Shown here one piece after another: positions 25,037-32,103 of a DNA stretch of 46,324 nt. How positions within the stretch are numbered: position 1 is the first letter of the stretch; every line of letters begins with the position of its first letter. Source of the stretch: Azospirillum oleiclasticum (GTDB lineage Bacteria; Pseudomonadota; Alphaproteobacteria; Azospirillales; Azospirillaceae); NCBI RefSeq assembly GCF_013423485.1, contig NZ_JABFFR010000031.1, positions 1 through 46,324 of the forward strand. Reading direction: 5' to 3'. Below the pieces are notes generated by a model, which saw nothing but the letters and a program-made list of their open reading frames with translations, had not been told where the DNA came from and made no database searches. A program made the position numbers and the translations under genes.

Positions 25037-26056
25037 ATGAGGCAGACAGTGTTGCGCGCGGCCGTTCTTGGCCTCGCGATGGGAGCCCTGTGCGCCACCG
25101 CCCAGGCGGAGCCGATCAAGCTGCGCGTCGCCGACTCCTTTCCGAGCGGCCATTACCTCGTGAAGCTCATCATCCAGCCCTGGATGGCCGAGGTGACCAG
25201 GCGCACCGACAACGCGGTGACCTTCGACCACTACCCCGGCCAGCAACTCGGCAAGGCCGCCGACATGCTGGCGCTGACCCAGAACGAGGTGGCCGACATC
25301 GGCTACATCGCGCCGGCCTATGTGTCCGACAAGATGGTGACGTCGGAGGTCGCGATGCTCCCCGGCGCCTTCGCCACGAGCTGCCAGGGCACCCGGGCCT
25401 ATCTGGAGGTCGCGCGCAACGGCGTGGTGGGGACGGAGGACTACGCGCCCAACCGGATTCGCCTGCTGCTCGCGATCGCCCTGCCGCAGTACCAGATCCT
25501 GACCATCAAGGCGCCGGTGCTCGACGAGCCGGACGTCAAGGGTGTGAAGCTGCGCTCGACCGGCGGGGCGCAGGACCTGACGCTGCGGACCATCGGCGCA
25601 ACGCCGGTGCGCATGGCGGCACCCGAGACCTACGAGGCGCTGTCGCGCGGCACGCTCGACGGCGTGCTGTTCCCGCTCGACAGCGTGATCGCCTACGACG
25701 TCCAGAAGCTCCTGAAATACTCGACGGCCAACGGCCGCTTCGGCAGCTTCATCGTCGCCTATTCCATCGGCGACAAGGCCTGGAAGCGGCTGCCCGCCGC
25801 CGTGCAGACGGTGATGATGCAGGTGGCCGACGAGATCAACGCCAGCGCCTGCGCCGCGGTGGAACGGCAGGACGCGGAGATCCGGCAGAAGTTGAAGGAC
25901 GCCGGGATCCAGTTCACCGCGATGCCCGACGCCTTCGAGAAGCGCGTCACCGAGAAGCTGCAGGACGTCGCCGCGCAGTGGGCCAAGACCCTGGACGGCC
26001 GCGGCAAGAAGGGCAGCCAGGCGCTCGCCGAGTTCAGCGCCGCCGTCCAGCGCTGA
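25037..26056 (+). CDS. dctP: TRAP transporter periplasmic solute-binding protein DctP
   Basis: DctP-family binding protein, 339 residues, with a signal peptide (MRQTVLRAAVLGLAMGALCA, cleavage after TAQA). The TRAP carboxylate-binding arginine is predicted at Arg173 in VKGVKLRSTGG, which supports a carboxylate ligand. Other family blocks are WMAEVTRRTDNAVTFDHYPG then QQLGKAADMLAL, and ETYEALSRGTLDGVLFPLD. The ATG at 25037 follows GGAGGA; an upstream GTG in frame was rejected. It is followed by a hairpin and then dctQM. It supplies the sodium-coupled permease with substrate. Having a TRAP and an ABC importer in one operon suggests two related substrates or two affinity ranges. Confidence 0.93.
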   Translation: MRQTVLRAAVLGLAMGALCATAQAEPIKLRVADSFPSGHYLVKLIIQPWMAEVTRRTDNAVTFDHYPGQQLGKAADMLALTQNEVADIGYIAPAYVSDKMVTSEVAMLPGAFATSCQGTRAYLEVARNGVVGTEDYAPNRIRLLLAIALPQYQILTIKAPVLDEPDVKGVKLRSTGGAQDLTLRTIGATPVRMAAPETYEALSRGTLDGVLFPLDSVIAYDVQKLLKYSTANGRFGSFIVAYSIGDKAWKRLPAAVQTVMMQVADEINASACAAVERQDAEIRQKLKDAGIQFTAMPDAFEKRVTEKLQDVAAQWAKTLDGRGKKGSQALAEFSAAVQR

Positions 26057-26071
26057 CCCAACCTCACCCGA

Positions 26072-26099
26072 CGGGTCCGCAAGACACATTGCGGGCCCG
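26072..26099 (+). other. Hairpin between dctP and dctQ, probable attenuator or mRNA-stability element
   Basis: An 11-bp stem is formed by 26072-26082 and 26089-26099, with one G-U pair and a 6-base loop (GACACA). It is in the 108-bp gap after dctP, with no T-run behind it. Such a structure could let the binding protein be made in excess over the membrane subunits. The rest of the gap (26100-26164) shows only GC-rich spacer and a GGGGAG ribosome site region. Confidence 0.45.
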
Positions 26100-26164
26100 C
26101 CAACGCCGCGCCGTGCCCACGGCCGCGCGCCCGGCCGCAAGCTTGTTGGGGAGCCCGCGACGCC

Positions 26165-26713
26165 ATGCCCACGCTGTCGAGACTGCTGGCACGGATCGAA
26201 TCCGTGTTCGATTGGCTGGCCGCCGCCGCCATGCTGATGATCATGACCGTCGTGGTCTGCGACACGATTCTCCGTTACGCGTTCAACAGCCCGTTGTCCT
26301 GGGCCTACGACCTCATCTCCATCTACCTCGTCGCGGGGGTCTTCTTCTTTTCCCTGGCCGGGACCTACTCCGCCGGCGCGCACGTCAACGTCGATATCCT
26401 TCAGAAGACACTGCCGCCGAAGGCCGTCGGCGTGACGGAGGTGGTCACCGCCTCGGTCGGGCTGGTGGTCTTCGCCTTGATCGCCGAGGCCGGCACGCGG
26501 CGCACGATCGACGCCTTCGTCTCGGGCGACGTGCTGTCCGGGGCCATCGGCTGGCCGACCTGGCCGGCGCAGGCGCTCGTCCCGCTCGGCTGCGGGCTGT
26601 TGGCGCTCCGCCTCGCCCTGGTGCTGGTTGGGCGGCTGCTGAACCTCGCCACCGGGCGGGAGATCGTCCGGTTCGGTCGCCCGCAAGGTCATGAAGGGAT
26701 GGGCTTCGAATGA
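26165..26713 (+). CDS. dctQ: TRAP transporter small membrane subunit DctQ
   Basis: Small inner-membrane subunit, 182 residues, with four predicted transmembrane segments: AAAAMLMIMTVVVCDTILRY, the segment around DLISIYLVAGVFFFSLAGTY, one around VTASVGLVVFALIAEAG, and one around PAQALVPLGCGLLALRLALV. The motif RYAFNSPLSWAYDL after the first helix is typical of DctQ. It overlaps dctM by four bases. DctQ is required for assembly and function of the DctM channel. Confidence 0.92.
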   Translation: MPTLSRLLARIESVFDWLAAAAMLMIMTVVVCDTILRYAFNSPLSWAYDLISIYLVAGVFFFSLAGTYSAGAHVNVDILQKTLPPKAVGVTEVVTASVGLVVFALIAEAGTRRTIDAFVSGDVLSGAIGWPTWPAQALVPLGCGLLALRLALVLVGRLLNLATGREIVRFGRPQGHEGMGFE

Positions 26714-28002
26714 TCGTCGCCATCGGACTTGGAACGCTGTTCCTGCTTCTCGCCATCGGCACGCCGGTTGGTTTCGCGATGGCGGCGGCCGGTGCGCTGG
26801 GGCTGTGGCTCGTCGGCGGCATGTCGATGCTGACGGGTATCCTCCAGACCGCACCGCTGTCCACGGTGAGCGCCTATGAACTGATCACCATCCCGATGTT
26901 CCTGCTGATGGCGGAGCTGGTGCTGCTCAGCGGCGTGGCCGACGACCTGTTCAAGGCGACCGCCGCCTGGATGGGCCGGGTGCGCGGCGGCCTCGCCATG
27001 GCGACGGCGCTGGCGGGTGCGGGGTTCGGCGCCATCTGCGGCACCAGCACCGCGTCGGCGGCCACCCTGTCGGCGACCAGCCTTCCCGCCATGCTGCGGC
27101 AGGGCTACGAGCCGGCCATGGCCGGCGGGGTGGTGGCGATCTCGGGGACGCTGGCGATGCTGATCCCGCCCAGCGTCGCGCTGGTGATCTACGGCCTGCT
27201 GGCCGAGGTCAACATCGGCGCGCTGCTGATCGGCGGCGTCATCCCCGGCATCCTGGTGATGCTGACGATCATGGCGACCGTCTACACGCTGGTGCTGCTG
27301 GACCCCTCGCGCGCACCGCCGGCGCGGCCCGTCTCCTGGCGCGAGAAATTCGCGTGGCTCCGGGTGGTCGGCCCGATGGTGCTGCTGTTCGGATCGGTCA
27401 CCGGAGTGATCTACACGGGCTTCGCCACCCCGACCGAGGCGTCCGCGCTGGGGGCTGCCGGGGCGCTCGCCATCGCCGCATGGTATGGCAGGGTGACGCC
27501 GCCGGCGCTGCTGCGGGTGCTGCGCCGGTCGGCTCACGGAACCTGCATGATCGTGATGATCCTGCTCGGCGCCCACATCTTCGGCTATTTCTTCACCCTC
27601 ACCCAGGTGACCCACAACCTCGTGGCCTTCGTCGGCGGTCTGGAGGTCTCGCGCTGGGTGATCATGGCGCTGATCCTGTGCGGCTACATCGTGCTGGGCA
27701 TGTTCATGGACCAGATCGCCATCCTCGTGCTGACCGTGCCCATCGTGCTGCCGCTGGTCAAGAGCCTGGGCTTCGATCCCCTGTGGTTCGGGATCGTCAA
27801 GATCGTCACGGCGGAGGTCGGCATGATCACGCCCCCGGTCGGGCTGAACTGTTTCGTGGTCGCGCGTTACTCGGGGAGACCGGTGCAGGAGATTTTCCGC
27901 GGTTCCCTGCCGCACTTCATCGCGCACATCATCATCATCACGATCCTGGTGGCCTTTCCGGACCTCGTCCTGTGGCTGCCGCGGACCATGATGGCCAACT
28001 GA
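26710..28002 (+). CDS. dctM: TRAP transporter large permease subunit DctM
   Basis: Large permease subunit, 430 residues, with about twelve hydrophobic segments. The family signature GFGAICGTSTASAATLSAT lies near residue 100. Other hallmarks are the helical hairpin SGTLAMLIPPSVALVIYGLL and the C-terminal EVGMITPPVGLNCFVV, characteristic of DctM. It couples sodium influx to uptake of the DctP-bound acid. The gene is translationally coupled to dctQ and followed 20 bases later by an MDR-family oxidoreductase. Confidence 0.95.
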   Translation: MIVAIGLGTLFLLLAIGTPVGFAMAAAGALGLWLVGGMSMLTGILQTAPLSTVSAYELITIPMFLLMAELVLLSGVADDLFKATAAWMGRVRGGLAMATALAGAGFGAICGTSTASAATLSATSLPAMLRQGYEPAMAGGVVAISGTLAMLIPPSVALVIYGLLAEVNIGALLIGGVIPGILVMLTIMATVYTLVLLDPSRAPPARPVSWREKFAWLRVVGPMVLLFGSVTGVIYTGFATPTEASALGAAGALAIAAWYGRVTPPALLRVLRRSAHGTCMIVMILLGAHIFGYFFTLTQVTHNLVAFVGGLEVSRWVIMALILCGYIVLGMFMDQIAILVLTVPIVLPLVKSLGFDPLWFGIVKIVTAEVGMITPPVGLNCFVVARYSGRPVQEIFRGSLPHFIAHIIIITILVAFPDLVLWLPRTMMAN

Positions 28003-28022
28003 GGACAAGGGGAGGAGCGGCG

Positions 28023-29000
28023 ATGACCGGGACGATGAAGGCGGGTGTCTCCACACCCGATGGCGTGGCGGTGCGGGAGGTTCCGCGGCCGGTGCCGGGT
28101 CCGGAGCAGGTGCTGGTGCGCGTCGCCGCCGCCGGGCTGAACCGGGCCGACCTGGACGCCGCGCGCGGGGCCGGCGTCGCCGACCCGAAATCCCTCGGCA
28201 AGCCGGTCGGCATGGAATGGGCCGGCGAGGTGGTGGAGGCAGGGGACGCCGTGACCGGCTTCCGCCCCGGCGACCTGGTGATGTGCACCGGCGGCGGCTA
28301 CGCGGAATACGCGGTGGCCGACATGGGCCGCACCCTGCCGCTGGGCGGGCTCGACGTGGCCCAAGCGGCGGTGCTGCCGCTGGCTCTGATGACGGCGCAC
28401 GACGCGCTGGTGACCAACGGCCGCCTGCGGGCGGGGGAGGCGGTGCTGGTCCAGGGCGCCAGCTCGGCGGTCGGGCTGATGGCCCTGCGGATCGCGCGGC
28501 TGAAGGGTGCCGCGGTGATCGTCGGCACCTCGTCCGACGCGGAGCGGCGGGGTCGGCTCGCCGGTTTCGGCGCCACCCTGGCGCTCGACGCGCGGCAGGA
28601 GGGCTGGACCGACGCGGTGTTGGCGGCGACGGGCGGGCAGGGCGTCGATCTGGTGGTCGACATGGTCTCCGGCCCGCTGGTCAACCCCACCATGACGGTC
28701 ACCGCGGTGCGCGGGCGGATGGTCAATGTCGGGCGTCTCGGCGGCACAACGGCGGCCTTCGACTTCGACCGGCACGCCGCCCGCCGGATCGACTACATCG
28801 GCGTGACCTTCCGCACCCGCACGGTGGACGAGGTGCGGGCCATCGTGCAGCGCGTGCGCGAGGACCTGTGGGACGCGGTGCAGTCCGGCGCCCTGTCCCT
28901 GCCCATCGACCGGAGTTTCACCCTCGACGACGTCCCGGCGGCCCACGAACACATGCGGGCGAACGCCCATTTCGGGAAGATCCTGCTGACCGCCGCATGA
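28023..29000 (+). CDS. Quinone oxidoreductase-like MDR enzyme (zinc-free type)
   Basis: NADPH:quinone oxidoreductase/enoyl reductase-like member of the medium-chain dehydrogenase family, 325 residues. The N-terminal GroES-like domain has RPVPGPEQVLVRVAAAGLNR and GMEWAGEVVEAGDAVTGFRP. No structural-zinc cysteine cluster is present, unlike the alcohol dehydrogenase earlier in the operon. The Rossmann part is AVLVQGASSAVGLMALRIA (AxxGVG-like), with VNVGRLGG and KILL later. It is the last gene of the plus-strand catabolic operon; a hairpin follows. It could reduce an enoyl or enone intermediate, but no substrate is identifiable. Confidence 0.9.
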   Translation: MTGTMKAGVSTPDGVAVREVPRPVPGPEQVLVRVAAAGLNRADLDAARGAGVADPKSLGKPVGMEWAGEVVEAGDAVTGFRPGDLVMCTGGGYAEYAVADMGRTLPLGGLDVAQAAVLPLALMTAHDALVTNGRLRAGEAVLVQGASSAVGLMALRIARLKGAAVIVGTSSDAERRGRLAGFGATLALDARQEGWTDAVLAATGGQGVDLVVDMVSGPLVNPTMTVTAVRGRMVNVGRLGGTTAAFDFDRHAARRIDYIGVTFRTRTVDEVRAIVQRVREDLWDAVQSGALSLPIDRSFTLDDVPAAHEHMRANAHFGKILLTAA

Positions 29001-29008
29001 TGCGCAAA

Positions 29009-29032
29009 GCGACCGGGACGCCTTCCGGTCGC
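29009..29032 (+). terminator. Stem-loop after the catabolic operon
   Basis: GCGACCGG (29009-29016) and CCGGTCGC (29025-29032) form a perfect 8-bp stem with an 8-base loop, starting 8 bases after the last catabolic stop codon. No clear T-run follows, so it may be a weak terminator or processing end. It separates the catabolic and flagellar blocks. Confidence 0.5.
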
Positions 29033-29057
29033 TCGTCGGCAAAAAGGAATAATTTTA

Positions 29058-29093
29058 GAAAATTCCCCGCCAGCTTTCCGGCGCTCCCCCGTG
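29058..29093 (+). promoter_or_regulatory. 36-bp element upstream of flgD, repeated upstream of the flagellin gene
   Basis: The stretch from GAAAATTCC (29058) to CGTG (29093) matches 34796-34831 upstream of fliC at 25 of 36 positions without gaps, and better with small gaps. The shared blocks are ATTCC, GCCAG and TTTCCG. It lies about 100 bases upstream of flgD in an otherwise gene-free 190-bp interval. A shared late-flagellar promoter or activator site is likely, but it fits no sigma-28 or sigma-54 consensus that could be recognised. Confidence 0.4.
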
Positions 29094-29190
29094 CAAAGGC
29101 TTGAAACGATACGGGGCCGACAGCGGCCCTAATTCGACAAGCATCCGATGGTGACCGCGGAATGATCGCATTCCGCGAACCGGAGGTCTC

Positions 29191-29874
29191 ATGCCGGAGG
29201 CGGCCATGTCAATCTCTGCGGTCAGCGGTTCCACCACCACGACCACCACGTCGTCCTCGTCCAGTTCGAGTTCGACGACATCGTTGGCCAGCAACTACGA
29301 GATGTTCATGACGCTGCTGCTCAAGCAGCTCGAGGTGCAGGACCCGACGGACCCGGTCGACACCACCGAATACACCTCGCAGCTCGTGCAGTACGCCTCG
29401 CTGGAGCAACAGGTTGCCAACGGCGACAAGCTGGATTCTCTGATTTCGGCGGTCAACGACCTCGGTTACGGCAGCACCGGCATCGGCTATCTCGGCCGCA
29501 CGGTGGAGGCCAGCGGCGACACCACGGCACTCCAGGACGGCAGCGCCTCGTGGGAGTACGACCTCGACGACGATGCCTCGTCGGTCACCCTGACCGTCAC
29601 CGACGAGAACGGCAAGACCGTCTACACGACCACCGGCGAGACCGGCGAGGGCACCCACAGCTTCAGCTGGGACGGCACCGGCAGCAACGGCACCAGCTAC
29701 AGCTCCGGCGCCTACACCCTGACGGTCACCGCGACCGACTCCGCCAAGGCCTCGGTCGGCGTGGACACCCGCATCAAGGGGACCGTCACCTCGGTCGACA
29801 ATTCCAGCGGCAGCACCGTGCTGAACATCGGCGACGTCGCGATCGAGGTCGATGACGTGCTGACTGTGTCCTGA
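29191..29874 (+). CDS. flgD: Flagellar hook-capping protein FlgD
   Basis: Scaffold at the growing hook tip, exported by the flagellar type III system, 227 residues. The diagnostic N-terminal block MFMTLLLKQLEVQDPTDPVD is near residues 36-55, followed by EYTSQLVQYASLEQQ. The C-terminal half has the FlgD Ig-like domain (DENGKTVYTTTGETGEGTHS, FSWDGTGSNG). Before the core lies an unusual run of six Thr and eight Ser. Two starts each have a GGAGG site: ATG 29191 and ATG 29206 (MSISAVSG, the more FlgD-like beginning). It precedes the hook gene by 43 bases, as expected for a flgDE unit. Confidence 0.93.
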   Translation: MPEAAMSISAVSGSTTTTTTSSSSSSSSTTSLASNYEMFMTLLLKQLEVQDPTDPVDTTEYTSQLVQYASLEQQVANGDKLDSLISAVNDLGYGSTGIGYLGRTVEASGDTTALQDGSASWEYDLDDDASSVTLTVTDENGKTVYTTTGETGEGTHSFSWDGTGSNGTSYSSGAYTLTVTATDSAKASVGVDTRIKGTVTSVDNSSGSTVLNIGDVAIEVDDVLTVS

Positions 29875-29917
29875 GCGGGTCCCCCCGCCCCTCCCCATTC
29901 CTGCGACAGGTGCTTCC

Positions 29918-31186
29918 ATGAGCATCACCAGCGCGCTCTACAGCGCGACGAGCGGACTCACGGCCCAAAGCAAGGCCCTGGCGTCCATCTCCAGCAACAT
30001 CGCCAATTCCAGCACCACCGGCTACAAGAGCACCGGAACCAGCTTCCAGTCCTTCATCAACCAGACCAGCGCGGTCGATGAGCAGGTGGGCGGCGTCATC
30101 GCCTACAACTACCGCAACGTGAGCGCGCAGGGCGAAATCCAGTCGAGCACGACGACCACCAATCTGGCGATCAACGGCAGCGGCTTCTTCGCCGTGTCCG
30201 ACGACAGCAGCGACGGGGACATCGTCTACACCCGCAACGGGTCCTTCTCGACGGATTCCGACGGCAATCTGGTGAATTCCGAAGGCAACTACCTGTATGG
30301 CTGGGCGTTGGACAGCACCGGGTCGATTGCCGCCAACAACCGCAACTCCATCGACAGCCTGGAAGCGATCAACACCACCACGGTGAAGGGCACGCCCAAG
30401 GCCACCTCGTCGCTGGAACTCGATGCGAACCTGCCGTCGGATGCCGCAACCGGCGATACCTTCACCTCGGACGTGGAGGTGTTCGACGCGCTCGGCAACA
30501 GCCACTCCATCGCGCTGACCTGGACCAAGACCGGCGACAACGCCTGGGAGCTGGACGCCGCCGATCCCACCCTGTCGTCGGATTCCGGCACCACGACCGG
30601 CGACATTTCCGGCTTTCCCATCACCATCACCTTCAACGAGGACGGCTCCCTCGCCAGCAGCTCGGCCAGTTCCTTCTCCATCGGCGATTGGACCACCGGG
30701 GCCGGCGACAGCACCATCAGCCTGGATCTCGGCACCGCCGACGGCACCGACGGTCTGACGCAATACGCGTCGGGCGAGGACGAGCCGGAGATCGGCGACT
30801 TCGCCTTCGACCAGGACGGCTACGAGCCCGGCACCCTGACCGGCACCACCATCGACGAGAACGGCATCGTCAGCGCCACCTTCGACAACGGCGAGACGCG
30901 GGCGGTCTACCAGATCCCCATCGTCACCTTCGCCAACGCCGACGGGCTGGACAGCGAGACCGGCAGCGTCTTCACCCAGACGGCGGCCTCGGGGCAATAC
31001 CAGCTCCACACCGCCGGCGACGGGTCGGCCGGTGAGGTGAAATCGAGCGCGCTGGAAAGCTCGACGGTCGAAATGACCGACGAGTTCAGCCGCATGATCA
31101 TCGCCCAGCAGGCCTACACCGCCGCGTCCAAGGTGGTGACCACCGCCGACGAGATGCTGACGACGCTCATCAGCATGAAGCGGTGA
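29918..31186 (+). CDS. flgE: Flagellar hook protein FlgE
   Basis: Structural protein of the hook, 422 residues. The N-terminal rod-family motif is MSITSALYSATSGLTAQSKA then ISSNIANSSTTGYKST, followed by GSGFFAVSDDSSDGDIVYTR, the conserved NGSFSTDSDGNLVNSEGNYLYGW stretch, and the D1 part FDALGNSHSIALTWTKTG. The C-terminal helix has SSTVEMTDEFSRMIIAQQAY then TAASKVVTTADEML, the FlgE/FlgG ending. The domain order is complete and the length is normal. It follows flgD and precedes two small genes and flgK. Confidence 0.95.
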   Translation: MSITSALYSATSGLTAQSKALASISSNIANSSTTGYKSTGTSFQSFINQTSAVDEQVGGVIAYNYRNVSAQGEIQSSTTTTNLAINGSGFFAVSDDSSDGDIVYTRNGSFSTDSDGNLVNSEGNYLYGWALDSTGSIAANNRNSIDSLEAINTTTVKGTPKATSSLELDANLPSDAATGDTFTSDVEVFDALGNSHSIALTWTKTGDNAWELDAADPTLSSDSGTTTGDISGFPITITFNEDGSLASSSASSFSIGDWTTGAGDSTISLDLGTADGTDGLTQYASGEDEPEIGDFAFDQDGYEPGTLTGTTIDENGIVSATFDNGETRAVYQIPIVTFANADGLDSETGSVFTQTAASGQYQLHTAGDGSAGEVKSSALESSTVEMTDEFSRMIIAQQAYTAASKVVTTADEMLTTLISMKR

Positions 31187-31193
31187 GGCGGCG

Positions 31194-31442
31194 ATGGCTC
31201 CCGATCCCTTCGCGGCCGAGGAGCGGCTGCTGCAGGAACTCGACCATGTCGCCCGCCGCGTGCGCGCGGCTCTGACCCGTCCGATGACGCCGGGACAGCG
31301 TCTGGCACTCGCCGACGATCTGCTGGATCTGCGCCGCCGCATCCGCGCGGCGCAGGCGGCCCTGCGCACCGCCATCCGTGGCACCAGCGCCGCCAACGCC
31401 GCCGCGAACGCCTACCGGCGCACCGGCCTTCTGCGCCGATAG
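31194..31442 (+). CDS. Small unknown protein in the flagellar operon (82 aa)
   Basis: Unrecognised 82-residue protein starting 7 bases after the flgE stop, with a GAGG site just before its ATG. It is Ala/Arg/Leu-rich and predicted almost wholly helical (ERLLQELDHVARRVRAAL, then LADDLLDLRRRIRAAQAAL), with a basic tail ending RRTGLLRR. Tight spacing, coding-like composition and position between flgE and flgK support a real gene. Size and helicity would suit a small export chaperone or cytoplasmic accessory. No named family can be assigned. Confidence 0.7.
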   Translation: MAPDPFAAEERLLQELDHVARRVRAALTRPMTPGQRLALADDLLDLRRRIRAAQAALRTAIRGTSAANAAANAYRRTGLLRR

Positions 31443-31512
31443 CGCGCCAGGAAACGCCGTCCCATCCGTGTGATGGACAGAGGCGGCACGGCCCCGCCAC
31501 GAGGATCCCACC

Positions 31513-32082
31513 ATGCAGAAGCGCCAATCCCCACCGGCTCCCACCCGCTCCGCGGCATCTGGTCCCACCCGCTCCGCGGCACCGGCACCCACCCTCTCCG
31601 CCCTGGCCGTACGCGCTCAACCGGTCCCGCCGGCCCCCATCGTCGGCACCATCCGCGTCGATCCGGTGCAGACCATCGACGGATTCGTCGCCGAGCTCAC
31701 GGACCACCTCCACCGCGCCGTGTCGGCCGCGCAGGAGGGCAGGAACCGTGACGCCGCGCTCGCCACCGCCGCCATGCAGGCCCTGCTGTCGGCGCGCAAG
31801 GGGATGCTGGTCGAGGCGCTGGCGTCGATGCGCAGCAAGCGCGTCCATCCCGAAACCCGTGCGAAGCTGCGCGCCCTGGCCCGCGCGGCCCTGCCGCCGC
31901 TGGACGACGGCGTGCGCGCGCTGAAGGCCAAGGCGAAGGCCGGCGCCGCAAGGCAGGCCGCCATCGGCGCCGCCCTGCGCGCCGCGCACAGCCGCCCGGC
32001 CTCCGTCTACACCGCCAACGCGCGTCAGGGCGTGCGGCGGCCGGAGCAGATCGTCCGCCATTGCGTGGCCGTCACCGTCTGA
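31513..32082 (+). CDS. Unknown protein upstream of flgK, candidate FlgN-like chaperone (189 aa)
   Basis: Unrecognised protein of 189 residues. Residues about 9-35 are a low-complexity Pro/Thr/Ser/Ala segment made of three 8-residue repeats (PTRSAASG, PTRSAAPA, PTLSALAV). The rest is helical: QTIDGFVAELTDHLHRAVSA, then a central Ala-rich stretch, and a tail VYTANARQGVRRPEQ. FlgN, the FlgK/FlgL chaperone, is a helical protein often encoded beside flgK, so that role is plausible from position and predicted shape. Sequence similarity to FlgN is not evident. It lies 21 bases before flgK. Confidence 0.65.
   Translation: MQKRQSPPAPTRSAASGPTRSAAPAPTLSALAVRAQPVPPAPIVGTIRVDPVQTIDGFVAELTDHLHRAVSAAQEGRNRDAALATAAMQALLSARKGMLVEALASMRSKRVHPETRAKLRALARAALPPLDDGVRALKAKAKAGAARQAAIGAALRAAHSRPASVYTANARQGVRRPEQIVRHCVAVTV
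31540..31605 (+). repeat. Three tandem 24-bp in-frame repeats
   Basis: An 18-base unit (CCCACCCGCTCCGCGGCA) occurs perfectly at 31540-31557 and 31564-31581 and in degenerate form from 31588. The 24-bp period encodes the PTRSAA-type octapeptide repeats of the 189-residue protein. Slippage could change copy number without breaking the frame. Confidence 0.7.
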
Positions 32083-32103
32083 CCCCGTTCCGGGAGAACC
32101 GCC

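Noticed and set aside
23335..26854. Open frames over 1100 codons on both strands across the synthetase and TRAP genes
   Set aside because: High-GC shadow frames: Arg/Gly/Pro-rich translations without domains, overlapping well-supported genes in their proper frames.
29191..29290. Thr/Ser codon run at the flgD start as a variable repeat
   Set aside because: Codons are mixed and no unit repeats perfectly; a low-complexity linker is a sufficient explanation.
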